Below are positions 1-9,993 of a DNA stretch of 64,000 bases, in pieces. Position 1 is the first letter of the stretch. Each line of letters starts with the position of its first letter. Source of the stretch: Polyangium sp. y55x31 (GTDB lineage: Bacteria; Myxococcota_A; Polyangia; Polyangiales; Polyangiaceae); NCBI RefSeq assembly GCF_029946505.1, contig NZ_JARZHG010000011.1, positions 124,001-188,000 on the forward strand. The letters run 5' to 3'. A program made the translations under genes and the position numbers. The notes below the pieces were generated by a model. It ran no database searches and had not been told where the DNA came from. It worked only from the letters and a program-made list of their open reading frames with translations.

Positions 1-215
1 TCGAGCTCGAGGTGCGTCGCGGAGATGCGCGGGTCGGGGATGACGAGGTCGTTGGTCTGGTGCCGGCCCACGGTGGCGCGGGCGCGGGTGACGAGGAGCG
101 TCTTGCCGGCACCCGGTCCTTGGGTGACGACGAGGCGCGCGACGCCGCCGCCCTGTTTGGCCTGGCGGGGCTGAATTTCGGTCGCGGGAAGCTTAGGGGA
201 AGCGGTATCGCTCAC
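1..215 (-). CDS. FHA-domain protein, N-terminal part only
   Basis: Reading leftwards from a GTG at 215, the frame stays open to the window edge and gives 71 residues. Residues 27-71 look like the start of a forkhead-associated (phosphothreonine-binding) domain: GR at 50-51, ND at 55-56 and the RIS-x2-H phosphopeptide-contact motif at 63-68. In myxobacteria such an N-terminal FHA domain is often followed by a sigma-54 activator (AAA+ and HTH) module or another output domain; that part lies outside the window. The neighbouring Ser/Thr kinase gene is a plausible phosphorylation partner by context only. The ribosome site is weak, so the exact start is uncertain. Confidence 0.75.
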   Translation of the reverse strand, partial: MSDTASPKLPATEIQPRQAKQGGGVARLVVTQGPGAGKTLLVTRARATVGRHQTNDLVIPDPRISATHLEL

Positions 216-256
216 GGTCAGCCCGGAGGGGTATCATGAACGGGCCCTCGCGTACT

Positions 257-1660
257 CTAGAAACCGGCTTCGTTCACTTGCGTGAGGGGCTTCGAGCCGC
301 TTCGCGTCGTCGTGACTGCTGGGCGCGTGGGCGCGACCGAGGCTGAAGATGTCGCCGCGCTCGTTGCTTGCACTACCGGACGCACCGCGTCCGCCGTGGA
401 CGTGTTTGCGGGGGTTTGCGTGGGGCTCGACGCGGGCTTTGTGCGAGGATCGTGCTCCTGCGTGGCTTGTGCGGCGCCGCTGCTCGTCGGCCTCGTGGGG
501 GCGGCCTGGGGGGTCGGGGCGGGGTCTCGCGTCAAGAACGTGGCAATCGTCCCGCCGAGGAGGGCCGCGCCCGCCAGGAGCATGACGCCGGCGATGGCGC
601 GGGATCGCGTCGGCTTCGGGTCCGACGTCACCGTGGGGATCGGCGCGGGCGTCGGCGCGGGAGACGGCTTTGGGGTTGCTGCGCTCGCGGGTTTTTTCGT
701 CTCGGGGGGCGGCGGCTCGGCGGGCGTTGGATCCGCTGCGGCCGAGCAGAGCGCGGTCTGCAGGGCTTCGGCCATCTCGCCGGCGTCCTTGAAGCGCTCG
801 GCGCGATCGGTGAGCAGGCAACGATCGACGAGCTTCGCGAGCGCGGCGGGCACGTCGCGTGCGACCTCGGCGAGCGCGGGCGCGTCTTTGCGTCGGATCG
901 CGGCGAGCACTGCGTTTGCGTTCGGCGCTTCGAACGGGCGCCTGCGCGCGAGCATCTCGTAGAGGATCACGCCGAGCGCCCACACGTCGCTGCGCGCGTC
1001 CACATCGGGATCCCCGAGCGCCTGCTCGTAGCTCATGTACTGCGGCGTGCCGAGCACCTGGCCCGTCGCCGTGAGCGTCGCGCAGAGCTCTGGATCTGCG
1101 GCCGCTGCGCGCACCTTGCTGATGCCGAGATCGATGATCTTCGGCACCGTGCTGCCATTCGCGCGATGCAGGACGATGTTGGCGGGCTTGAGGTCCCGAT
1201 GGACGATCCCCGCGCGATGCAGGGCCGCGACGCCGCGCGTGATCGCGAGCGAGATCGCGCCGGCTTCTTTCCAGTCGAGGGGCGGATCACGGGCGATGCG
1301 ATCGGCGAGCGTCTCGCCGTCGAGCAGATCGAGCACGAGGTAGAGGAAGCCGTCCTCGGTCTCGCCCACGTCACGCACGCCGACGAGGTGCTCGTGCTGG
1401 GCGAGCGCGAGCAGGCGCGCCTCTTTCATGAAGCGATCGCGCACCTCGGTGCGCCACCCGGCTGCGTCGAGCGAGATCGCTTTGATCGCGACCTCGCCGC
1501 CGGACACGCGATCCTCCGCGACCCACACCGTGGCCATCGCTCCCTCCGCGAGGGGGCGGACCAGCGCGTAACGCTCGGCGAGGACGCGGCCGATCTCCAC
1601 TGCTCGAAGGAGTATCACACGAGGCTCGTTTCCGGGGAGACGCGCGCTCTCCGGAATCAC
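257..1660 (-). CDS. Ser/Thr protein kinase with C-terminal membrane anchor
   Basis: Hanks-type kinase that phosphorylates Ser/Thr on unknown partners. Counting from an internal GTG at 1600, the degenerate glycine loop LAEGAMATV is at about 17-25, the ATP-binding Lys (VAIK) at 40, the catalytic loop HRDLKPAN at 134-141 and a DLG (not DFG) metal motif at 157-159. Kinase subdomains are followed by a Pro/Ala/Thr-rich linker, one membrane helix (AGVMLLAGAALLGG) and a Thr/Ser-rich tail presumably outside the cytoplasm. The GTG at 1660 lies 9 nt after the stop of the lipoprotein gene, so it is the last gene of a four-gene operon; GTGs at 1618 and 1600 are alternative starts because none has a good ribosome site. 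Confidence 0.93.
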   Translation of the reverse strand: MIPESARLPGNEPRVILLRAVEIGRVLAERYALVRPLAEGAMATVWVAEDRVSGGEVAIKAISLDAAGWRTEVRDRFMKEARLLALAQHEHLVGVRDVGETEDGFLYLVLDLLDGETLADRIARDPPLDWKEAGAISLAITRGVAALHRAGIVHRDLKPANIVLHRANGSTVPKIIDLGISKVRAAAADPELCATLTATGQVLGTPQYMSYEQALGDPDVDARSDVWALGVILYEMLARRRPFEAPNANAVLAAIRRKDAPALAEVARDVPAALAKLVDRCLLTDRAERFKDAGEMAEALQTALCSAAADPTPAEPPPPETKKPASAATPKPSPAPTPAPIPTVTSDPKPTRSRAIAGVMLLAGAALLGGTIATFLTRDPAPTPQAAPTRPTSSGAAQATQEHDPRTKPASSPTQTPANTSTADAVRPVVQATSAATSSASVAPTRPAVTTTRSGSKPLTQVNEAGF

Positions 1661-1669
1661 GCCTCGGGT

Positions 1670-2680
1670 TCAGTCGGAGGACATCGGGGCGATCACGATG
1701 CGATCGTCCTCGGTGCTGTCGAGGGCTGCCTCCACGACGACACGGATGCCGCCGCATGCGAGCTCGAGGACCTTCGGCGCGCGGCTGCGCTTCCGGCACG
1801 CGGGATCGTCCGAGATCCGCGCGGAAAATTCGCGTCGTACGAGTTCTGTCGCGCGGGAGACGCCCGCGGCTCGTCCGCTCGGATCCCCGAGCTCGATCGC
1901 CCGACCGCTGACGGTCTCTTCGAGGCGTACGAAGAGATCCGGCCCGCCGATCGTGACGATCCGTGGCCTGCCACGCGCGTCCTCGACGACCACGACTTCG
2001 ACGGTGGCTTGACGCTCCTCCGTGCCCTCGTCCTTCGTGACCTCGTACGGCAGCTCGAAGAGCTTTGCACAGCGCATCTCGCCGCCGCGCGCCTCGTCGT
2101 TCCACGCGCACCGGGGCCACGGGAGCGAGAGGCTCCACGGGACCAGGAGCTCGGCTTTCGCCTCGGAAAGGGGCCGCACGAAGGCGTCCGGGTCGAGCCA
2201 CGCGCGGAGCGACGCCATGAGCTGCTCACGCGCGGCCACGCGCTTGCCGGCGAGCCTCGCGAGGCGATCGTTCGTGCCCATGACGGTTCGATCGAAGCCG
2301 CCTTCCGCGCTCGGCCCCTTCTCGGCGAGTCGATCGAGCTTCTGCCGCGCCTCGGCGGCATGCGGGCCGCGCGGGAGCGCCGCGAGGTAGACGTGCAGGC
2401 CTTGGGCGGTGCCTCGGTGCTCCTCGAAGTAGAGCGGCTCGGCCATCGTGTAGAACGCGCGTACCTCCGTCGCGAACGTGCCTTCGGGGTATTGCGCGAG
2501 GTAGCGCGCCGCCGCGACGATGCGCCCTTCGAGTGTCGGCGCGACGCGTGTCTTGCGGAACGCGCTGTACTCGGCCGTGGACGTCGTGACGGGGCGTAAC
2601 GCGGCGCAACCCGAGGCGAGGGCGACGAGCGCCGCCGCGAGGACGATCCATCGGGCTTCGAGGCGCCGCGCGCTCGTCAC
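1670..2680 (-). CDS. Lipoprotein of unknown function
   Basis: About 336 residues. The N-terminus has basic residues, a hydrophobic stretch (WIVLAAALVALASG) and a lipobox ending LASGC, so it is predicted to be a lipoprotein. The first half is Ala/Tyr-rich and helical, in the style of short solenoid repeats, and the C-terminal half is charged; I recognise no domain. The GTG start at 2678-2680 overlaps the TGA of the upstream gene (GTGA) and has a GGAGG 8 nt before it, so a longer in-frame extension to 2791 is rejected. It lies directly upstream of a membrane kinase and may be an envelope partner in the same signalling unit; that is inference. Confidence 0.8.
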   Translation of the reverse strand: MTSARRLEARWIVLAAALVALASGCAALRPVTTSTAEYSAFRKTRVAPTLEGRIVAAARYLAQYPEGTFATEVRAFYTMAEPLYFEEHRGTAQGLHVYLAALPRGPHAAEARQKLDRLAEKGPSAEGGFDRTVMGTNDRLARLAGKRVAAREQLMASLRAWLDPDAFVRPLSEAKAELLVPWSLSLPWPRCAWNDEARGGEMRCAKLFELPYEVTKDEGTEERQATVEVVVVEDARGRPRIVTIGGPDLFVRLEETVSGRAIELGDPSGRAAGVSRATELVRREFSARISDDPACRKRSRAPKVLELACGGIRVVVEAALDSTEDDRIVIAPMSSD

Positions 2681-3087
2681 GGCTTCGCCTCCGGCGGACA
2701 GAAGTTGCACTCGGTCGAGATCGTCGCGCCCTGATCCGCGACGAAGGTTGCGTACGTGTCGCAGGAGGCCGCTTCGAGCGCGCGCAGACAAACCTCGCCG
2801 TCGTGCACGATGGGGTAACAGCCCTCGGGGAACGATTGCGGCTGCTGCGTCGGATCACAGGCGCGCGCGCACGCCGCCGTGGAAAAACCACACTCCTGGC
2901 AACGCGCGCAGTCGACCGTGGCCTTCTCGCGGAAAAACGCGGCGGGGTCGAGGTCCGCGGGCGCTTCGCCGCAGCTCCCGATGTCGCCCACGGTCGGCGC
3001 GGCGACGACGAGGACGAGCATCGCGGCGAGGCGCATGATCTCGGCGCGGCCGATCGCGCGGCGCGGCTCGGGCAGGCCTCGCGTCAC
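2677..3087 (-). CDS. Small Cys-rich secreted protein
   Basis: 136 residues from the GTG at 3087, which overlaps the TGA of the preceding gene (GTGA) and has GGAG about 8 nt upstream. A basic start (PRRAIGR) and a hydrophobic run (RLAAMLVLVVAAPTVG) make an export signal. The mature part has more than ten cysteines in close pairs (CARCQECG, CNFC), suggesting a disulfide-bonded or metal-binding periplasmic protein. An ATG at 3036 is an alternative start with a less complete signal sequence. No family recognised. It sits inside the kinase/lipoprotein operon. Confidence 0.72.
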   Translation of the reverse strand: MTRGLPEPRRAIGRAEIMRLAAMLVLVVAAPTVGDIGSCGEAPADLDPAAFFREKATVDCARCQECGFSTAACARACDPTQQPQSFPEGCYPIVHDGEVCLRALEAASCDTYATFVADQGATISTECNFCPPEAKP

Positions 3088-3758
3088 GGCAAGAACTCCA
3101 CGTCGAGGATCAGGCCGAGCGACGCGGACAGCACGGGATACGCAGGGTATTTCTTCTCCCACGTGCTCGCGCCGTAGAACAGGCTGCCTGCCACGTCGAG
3201 CACGAGCCCGAGTCCGCCGGTCACGAAGAACGCGCCGCCGCCTGCCACCGTGAGCCCCACGTTGACGTCCGGCGAGAGCAGGATCTCCGGGCCGGCTCGT
3301 CCGTACGCGAGCAGCCGACCCGGTCCGCGGTACATCAGGATGTACCCCGGGGTGAGCACGGTTTGCCCGACGCCGCTCAGCGCGAACGTGAGCCCCAGCA
3401 TCCCTCCGTGCTGCAAGCCATCGGGCGACCCGAACGCGAGCGCGCCCATGAGCGTCGTGAAGGGCGCGATCGCGCTCGGAGACTCCGCCGTCGCGCCGAG
3501 CTGCGTGGCCAGCCGATACGGGTTGTTGAAGCGGAGCCCGCCGCCGAACGAGAGGCCGGCGAGCGTACGCACGTAACCCTTGGGCGGCGCGGACAGGGCC
3601 TCGTAGAGCGCGCGCCTCGCTTCGGCCGCGTCCTCTTCGCGCGCGGCCGGCGCGTCTTCCGCGGCGATCGCGGTCGCGGCCCAGGCGAGGACGCACCCGG
3701 TCGTGAACGTCGTCACGAGGGCCGTCGAACGGCGGGGCCGCGGGCGTTTTTCGCGCAT
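3084..3758 (-). CDS. Outer-membrane beta-barrel-like protein
   Basis: 224 residues starting at an ATG. Residues 1-33 form a signal peptide (basic start, then hydrophobic run ending AAT-AIA-AED). The remainder alternates Gly-rich hydrophobic strands with short polar turns (for example FGGGLRFNNPYRL, GGLGLVLDVAGSLFYG), the texture of a small beta-barrel; the C-terminus ends FLP rather than the classical terminal Phe. First gene of the minus-strand operon ending with the kinase at 257. Divergent from the gene at 3841 across an 82-bp gap that should hold both promoters. Function unknown. Confidence 0.72.
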   Translation of the reverse strand: MREKRPRPRRSTALVTTFTTGCVLAWAATAIAAEDAPAAREEDAAEARRALYEALSAPPKGYVRTLAGLSFGGGLRFNNPYRLATQLGATAESPSAIAPFTTLMGALAFGSPDGLQHGGMLGLTFALSGVGQTVLTPGYILMYRGPGRLLAYGRAGPEILLSPDVNVGLTVAGGGAFFVTGGLGLVLDVAGSLFYGASTWEKKYPAYPVLSASLGLILDVEFLP

Positions 3759-3840
3759 GCTGGGGCCCCTGGGTCTTACCGCGTAACGTGCGTTCTTCGC
3801 ACGTCAAATCACGCGCGCGACTCTTGCATTCGGGCCGAGC

Positions 3841-4434
3841 GTGAACAGCAACAAACCCCTCAAGCCGGCCCGATCCGGGGCGAAACACGCGCGGGCGGCC
3901 GCCCCGTCCACCCAGGCTCCGCCCCCCGCATCGAGCGTACGCAGCAGCGAGCATCGCCACGGCGAAACCCCCGCGCGGCGCTCGGGGATGTCGTTCGACG
4001 AGAGGCCCCCGCGGCCCGTGCTCGAAGATCTCGACGAGTTCGCCGCGCCGCCTCTACCTGGCAAGGTGCACCCGGCCGACGCGATGGACGAGCCCGTGCA
4101 CACGCTCGACGACAGCGATCGCGTCTTCCGCCACCACCCGAACGATCAGGTGAGCGAGGGTTTTTCCTTCGATCCCGACAACGCCGACGCGGCTGCGGAT
4201 CTCGCCGGTGATCTCGGGGCCGAGTTCCTCGAAGGCGCGACGCGTGGCCGCGACATGAGCGACGTGATCTTGTCGGACGAGGGACAGGACATGGACACGC
4301 CGTTCCTCGTCGAGGAGATCGGCGCCGAGGGCGAGGACGTGTACTTCTCGGAAGAGGAGCGCGGAACCATGGAGGACGCGTTGCGCGAGCGGACCAAGCC
4401 CGCTTCGCGCAAGCGTGCAGGCCCCACGGAGTGA
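3841..4434 (+). CDS. Acidic protein of unknown function
   Basis: 197 residues from a GTG; an in-frame ATG at 3988 is an alternative start. The N-terminal 50 residues are basic and Pro/Ala-rich (low complexity), the rest strongly acidic with Asp/Glu clusters (GFSFDPDNADAAADLAGD, EEIGAEGEDVYFSEEERG). No signal peptide or membrane helix, so probably cytoplasmic. Not recognised. Its stop is 10 nt from the convergent stop of mutY. Confidence 0.62.
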   Translation: MNSNKPLKPARSGAKHARAAAPSTQAPPPASSVRSSEHRHGETPARRSGMSFDERPPRPVLEDLDEFAAPPLPGKVHPADAMDEPVHTLDDSDRVFRHHPNDQVSEGFSFDPDNADAAADLAGDLGAEFLEGATRGRDMSDVILSDEGQDMDTPFLVEEIGAEGEDVYFSEEERGTMEDALRERTKPASRKRAGPTE

Positions 4435-4444
4435 GCCGAGGGCG

Positions 4445-5577
4445 CTACGCGCGGGCCTTTTTCTTGCGCGCGGTGCCCTTCTTCTCGGGCTTTGCCGCCG
4501 CGAGGATCTTGCGCGCCAGCGTGGAGACGCCGACGCCCTCGGCGTCTCGATCGAGCCAAGCGAGCCGCTCGTACGGCGCCGTCGTCGGCGCTTCGAGCGG
4601 CCACGGCCGATTGGCGCGCGCGCTCAGCACGAGCACGTCGAGCTCGCGGTGCGTGAGCACGTGCTCGACGCGCCCCACCTCCGTGAGCTTCGCGTCCGCC
4701 GCGATGCCTGCGCCGCAGAGCGAGCTCATCGCATCCTCGGCCGTCCGAGCCTCGACCATCGGCGGCTCCCACAGCCCGCCGAACAGCCCTCCTTCTTTGC
4801 GCCGCGCGAACAGAAAGCGCCCCTCGTGCTCCACCACCGCTGCGACCATCGCCACGCGCGGCGATGCCTTTTTCTCGCCCACGATCGGCAGCTCGCGTTC
4901 CCTCCCCTGCGCCCGCGCCGCGCACGCGTCGCGCACCGGGCAGATCAGACACGCCGGGTTCTGCGGCGTGCAGATCGTCGCGCCGAGCTCCATCAGCGCC
5001 TGGTTCCACGCGCCGGGCTCCTCCTCGGGAACGAGCTTCTCCGCCACGCTCCAGATCCGCTTCAGGCCCGCGGTGCTCTTCACGTCCTCCTCGATCGCCT
5101 CGAGGCGCGCGAGCACCCGCGCGACGTTGCCGTCCACGAGCGCCGCCGGACGATCGAACGCGATGCTCGACACGGCGCCCGCGGTGTACGGGCCGATCCC
5201 GCGGAGCTTGCGCAGCTCCTCGGCCTCCGCGGGGAACACGCCGCCGTGTATCGATGCGACCTCCTGCGCGCATCGATGAAGCTCTCGCGCGCGACGGTAG
5301 TAGCCGAGCCCGCTCCAGAGCGAGAGCACCTCGTCGAGCTCGGCGGACGCGAGCGCACGCACGTCCGGAAACCGCTGCAAGAATCGCTCGTAGTACGGGA
5401 TCACCGTCTCGACGCGTGTCTGCTGGAGCATCACCTCGGACAGCCAGATCGCGTACGGATCCCGCGTCCTGCGCCACGGCAGATCTCGCGCGCTCTTGCG
5501 GAACCAGCCCTTGAGCTCGACGGCGAGCGTCGCCTCGCGCGGCGCCGTTTCCGCCGCGCGGCCCTTCGTTTTTTGCT

Positions 5578-5581
<4 letters not shown>
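4445..5581 (-). CDS. mutY: A/G-specific adenine DNA glycosylase MutY
   Basis: Removes adenine mispaired with 8-oxoguanine in base-excision repair. 378 residues, close to the family length. WLSEVMLQQTRV carries the catalytic Glu. LRGIGPYTAGAVSSIAF is the helix-hairpin-helix, followed by the catalytic Asp in VDGNVARVL. The iron-sulfur ligands follow C-x6-C-x2-C-x5-C (CTPQNPACLICPVRDAC), and a C-terminal MutT-like recognition domain begins near VAMVAAVVEHEGRFLFARR. The start is a TTG overlapping the stop of the upstream aminopeptidase gene (TTGA), implying co-translation. The basic C-terminal tail (RKKKARA) is typical. Confidence 0.96.
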
Positions 5582-6849
<1,268 letters not shown>

Positions 6850-6879
<30 letters not shown>

Positions 6880-7605
6880 CGGCCGGGGACTCTAGCGCAG
6901 AACCTTGGCCGGCCAAACCCACCACGCGCCCGCGCGCACCTCGTCCTGGCCGCACTCGCAAGCCTCGCTCTGCTCGCCGGCTGCCGCGAGCGCCCGCGCC
7001 CCTGGGAGCAAGCCGGCGGCGCCGCCTCCGCCCCCGACTCCCCGCCCCCGACGCCGCCCCTGCCCAAGCTCCCGCCCTCGATGCTCGGCGAGGCCCCCGC
7101 CGACGCCGACGGCGGCGTCGCCGAAGCAGGCCCGGCCACACGCGACGAAGACCCAGTCGCCTCGCCCGTTCGTGTCGGTGGACCCTGGGTTCGCTGTTAC
7201 GGGAATTTTCGCCTGGAGGGAGATCTGCGGAAAGATCTCACGCGCCTGACCATGTTGTGTGGTCCGGAAAACGGGATGCGACGGCTCACGAAGGAGCCAG
7301 TCGAGGCGGAGGTCGCCGAGGGAGGCGCGCCGGTCCCGTTCCCGCTCGAAGCCAAAAAAGGCGAGTGTTACCGAGTCTTTGCAGTTGCCGAGCCGACCGT
7401 GACGGACCTCGACGTCGTGGTTCGATCGAGCCGAGGCGCCTCGATCGCCGCGGATCACGGCGAGGATCGGTGGCCCATCGTCCAACCCGACCGGCCGTTC
7501 TGCCCTCTCGAGAACGATACCCTGACGGTGGAGCTTGCCGCCCGGCGCGGAAAGGGAAAGGTCGTCGCCGAGGTTTGGGCGCTGCGGGTGTCGATGTCCG
7601 ATTGA
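6850..7605 (+). CDS. Lipoprotein, start codon uncertain
   Basis: The frame contains a clear lipoprotein signal (HLVLAALASLALLAGC, codons around 6937-6984) followed by a Pro-rich linker (PPPTPPLPKLPP) and a beta-rich domain of about 130 residues with paired Cys (WVRCYGNFRL, LTMLCGPENG, GECYRVFAV, RPFCPLE). No ATG, GTG or TTG lies between the signal and 6850; the nearest is TTG 6850-6852, which would overlap the 5' end of the opposite pepP gene. A non-standard CTG start near the signal is the alternative. Function unknown; the C-terminal half looks like a pre-peptidase-type beta-sandwich, but I am not certain. Confidence 0.68.
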
Positions 7606-7626
7606 CGAAGGCCCCCTTCCTGGCTA

Positions 7627-8199
7627 GTGAGCCGGCGGATGGGCGACATCGACGATCTTCCGAGCCGTGAAGAGCCGCCCGAGGGGGAGAAGCCGGAGAC
7701 GGAGCGGCGGCGCACGTTCGACCGTGCCATTCCGGAGCTGCTCAAGCGCGCCGTCGAGCGCGCCGTCGAGACCGGCGTCGGCAAGCTGAGCGAAGGCCCC
7801 GACACCCTTCGGCATTTCGTGGGGGATATGAAGCTGCCGAAAGAGGTCCTGAACTACCTCTACCAGCAGATCGACGACACCAAGACCGGGCTGTACCGCG
7901 TCGTCGCGAAGGAGATTCGCGACGTCCTCGAGCACACGCAGTTCGCCGACGAGCTGACGAAGGTGCTCACGAAGCTCTCGTTCGAGATCAAGACGGAGAT
8001 CCGCTTCGTCCCGAACGACGCGCGTCCCGCCGAAAAACCTGCGGCCGAGGACACGGACGCCGAGGATTCGGAGGAGGACGAGGGCGCGGCGACGGAGGGG
8101 CAGAAGGGTCTGCCGAAGCCGTCCGTCTCCGCGCAGGTGACGGTCAAAGACCGAGGAAAAGAGACGCGGCGCGAGCGCAGAAGACGCGAGGGTACGTGA
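7627..8199 (+). CDS. Helical cytoplasmic protein, phasin-like texture
   Basis: 190 residues from GTG 7627 (ATG 7639 gives four fewer). Residues 30-130 are amphipathic helices without cysteines (LLKRAVERAVETG, LYQQIDDTKTGLYRVVAKEIR), followed by an acidic stretch and a basic Arg-rich tail (ETRRERRRREG). The pattern resembles phasin or membrane-surface helical proteins, but there is no firm match. The stop overlaps the GTG start of the next gene (GTGA), so the two are translationally coupled. Confidence 0.7.
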   Translation: MSRRMGDIDDLPSREEPPEGEKPETERRRTFDRAIPELLKRAVERAVETGVGKLSEGPDTLRHFVGDMKLPKEVLNYLYQQIDDTKTGLYRVVAKEIRDVLEHTQFADELTKVLTKLSFEIKTEIRFVPNDARPAEKPAAEDTDAEDSEEDEGAATEGQKGLPKPSVSAQVTVKDRGKETRRERRRREGT

Positions 8200-8690
8200 T
8201 CACGAAGAAGCCGAAGACCGGTGGCGAGATCGATTCTTATTGCACGAAATGCAAGCTTGACCTGACTCATCGCATCATCGCCATGGTCGGCGACGAGGTG
8301 AAGAAGGTGGAGTGCAAGACGTGCGGCTCCCATCACCTCTACCGCCGCCCGAAGAGCGAGAAGCTCGCACCGCTGGCGCCCAAGACGAAGGCCGCCTCCG
8401 CCACGAAGCGCGAAGGCTCGGGCGGCGAGGAGCGCAAGTCCGGAAGCGCCCGCGCAAGCGCAGCCGCGCAACGCGAGCGTGACCAGACGATGCAGTGGGA
8501 GCACGCGATCGCCGGCCAGCCCATGGGCGCCTTCAAGCCCTACCGCGTCACGCTCACGCTCGGCCCGGGCGAGCTCATCCGTCACCCGAAGTTCGGCGAC
8601 GGCGTCGTCGCCCGCGTGATCGATCGCGGCAAGGTCGAGATCCTGTTCAAGGACGGCCCGAAGACGATGGCCCACGGCCAGGTCCTCTGA
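8196..8690 (+). CDS. Zinc-ribbon protein with CarD/UvrD-tail-like C-terminal domain
   Basis: 164 residues. The N-terminus holds a C-x2-C ... C-x2-C ribbon (YCTKCKLDL, VECKTCGSHH) likely to bind zinc. A Lys/Ala/Ser-rich linker follows, then a C-terminal beta domain, GELIRHPKFGDGVVARVIDR and VEILFKDGPKTMAHG. The pattern (H-x-x-FG-x-G-x-V ... V-x-F-x-DG-x-K) matches the Tudor-like fold found at the ends of UvrD-type helicases and CarD proteins, which contacts RNA polymerase or nucleic acid. A nucleic-acid or transcription-associated role is inferred. Translationally coupled (GTGA) to the preceding gene. Confidence 0.8.
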   Translation: MITKKPKTGGEIDSYCTKCKLDLTHRIIAMVGDEVKKVECKTCGSHHLYRRPKSEKLAPLAPKTKAASATKREGSGGEERKSGSARASAAAQRERDQTMQWEHAIAGQPMGAFKPYRVTLTLGPGELIRHPKFGDGVVARVIDRGKVEILFKDGPKTMAHGQVL

Positions 8691-8751
8691 CGCTCCGCAC
8701 ACACGCCTCTGCTTGGGTCTCCGGGGCGTCCTGGAGTACCCTCCCGGCCCC

Positions 8752-9978
8752 GTGACCGGCCCCGAGACAGACAAGAAGAAGAAGCCGCGGCGCTGGCGGC
8801 GGCGCGCCGCCATCGGCCTCGGCGTCACGCTCGTCGCAGGCGGCGCGACGTGGTGGGCGATCCACAACGTCCCAGGCTTCGGCCCCGCACTCGCCGACGG
8901 CGTGCGCGCAGTGCTCGGCCCCTCGGTGGTCGCGTGGATCGAGGACACGGCCTACGGGCTCGCCGACCGCGTCAACGTCTGGCGTCACGGCGACGAGGCC
9001 CCCACGACGTTCTGGGAGACCCCGGCCTCGGCCTCAGCCGCCCTTCCTGCAGCCCCCGCACCGGAGGTCGTGCCCGCGAAGGTCGACGTGGCCGACGCCT
9101 CCGCACCCGAGGCCCCGAGCTTCCCCCCGCCGCGCTTCGAGGCGCCGTTCGCGAACGTCGCGGCAGCAGGCGACGGAACGTGGCTCGTGATGCAGGAGGG
9201 CAGTCGCGAAGGCGAGCCGCCCGTGCTGGTCAAGGCCGTGGTCCACCCGGATCCGAAGCGTGGTTTCGCCGCTGTGGCCGTCGTCGCGATGGACCTGACG
9301 CGCATCGCGATCCGTCTCGTCGCAGGCACGACGGAGCCCGTCTCGCAGAACGTGCCGCTCTCCGAGCGTCCCGGCCTGGTCCCGGCCACGGAGCACCCGG
9401 CCCTCATCGCAGCCTTCAACGGCGGCTTCAAAGCGCTGCACGGGCAGTACGGGATGATGATCGAGGGCAAGACGTTCCTGCCCCCACGCGACATCGCCTG
9501 CACCGTGGGCCTCTACCGCGACGGCGCGATCCGCATCGGCACCTGGCCCGCGCTCGCGTCGACCGAACCCCAGATGGCAGCGTACCGGCAAACGCCCGCA
9601 TGTCTCGTCGAGGGCGGCGAGCTCAACACGAAGCTCACCGAGTACAACAAGAACTGGGGCGCGACCGTCAGCGGCGAGACCGTGATCCGCCGCTCCGCCA
9701 TCGGCATCGACGCCGCAGGCCGCACGCTCTTCTACGCACTCGGCGAGGCCGTCACGGCACAATCACTCGCACGCGCGATGAAAGCCGCCGGCGCACGCGA
9801 CGCAGCGCAGCTCGACGTGAACTACGCCTACCCGCGCTTCCTACTCTTCGAGCACCCGCCCGCCGCCGAGCGACGCGTCGCCTCATCACTCGTGCCGCAC
9901 GTCGACTACCGCACACACGACTACGTGAAGGACCCGTCTCCGCGCGATTTCTTCTACGTCACGCGCCGCGCGCAGTGA
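8752..9978 (+). CDS. Phosphodiester-glycosidase-like (NAGPA/DUF2233) secreted protein
   Basis: 408 residues from GTG 8752; a TTG at 8713 is a less likely start. A basic N-terminus (KKKKPRRWRRR) leads into a membrane helix (AAIGLGVTLVAGGATWW), then a Pro/Ala-rich linker to about residue 115. The body has the NAGPA-type landmarks: ALIAAFNGGFKALHGQYG, a cysteine pair (IACTVG, TPACLVEGG), SAIGIDAAGRTLFYALG and AAQLDVNYAYPRFLLF. The family hydrolyses phosphodiester-linked sugars at or outside the membrane; the substrate here is unknown. It ends next to a composite hairpin element. Confidence 0.78.
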   Translation: MTGPETDKKKKPRRWRRRAAIGLGVTLVAGGATWWAIHNVPGFGPALADGVRAVLGPSVVAWIEDTAYGLADRVNVWRHGDEAPTTFWETPASASAALPAAPAPEVVPAKVDVADASAPEAPSFPPPRFEAPFANVAAAGDGTWLVMQEGSREGEPPVLVKAVVHPDPKRGFAAVAVVAMDLTRIAIRLVAGTTEPVSQNVPLSERPGLVPATEHPALIAAFNGGFKALHGQYGMMIEGKTFLPPRDIACTVGLYRDGAIRIGTWPALASTEPQMAAYRQTPACLVEGGELNTKLTEYNKNWGATVSGETVIRRSAIGIDAAGRTLFYALGEAVTAQSLARAMKAAGARDAAQLDVNYAYPRFLLFEHPPAAERRVASSLVPHVDYRTHDYVKDPSPRDFFYVTRRAQ

Positions 9979-9993
9979 GCTGGGGGCGCGTCG

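Noticed and set aside
368-2599. Long plus-strand open frame over the kinase/lipoprotein operon
   Set aside because: Antisense shadow of a well-supported kinase and lipoprotein; no recognisable motif.
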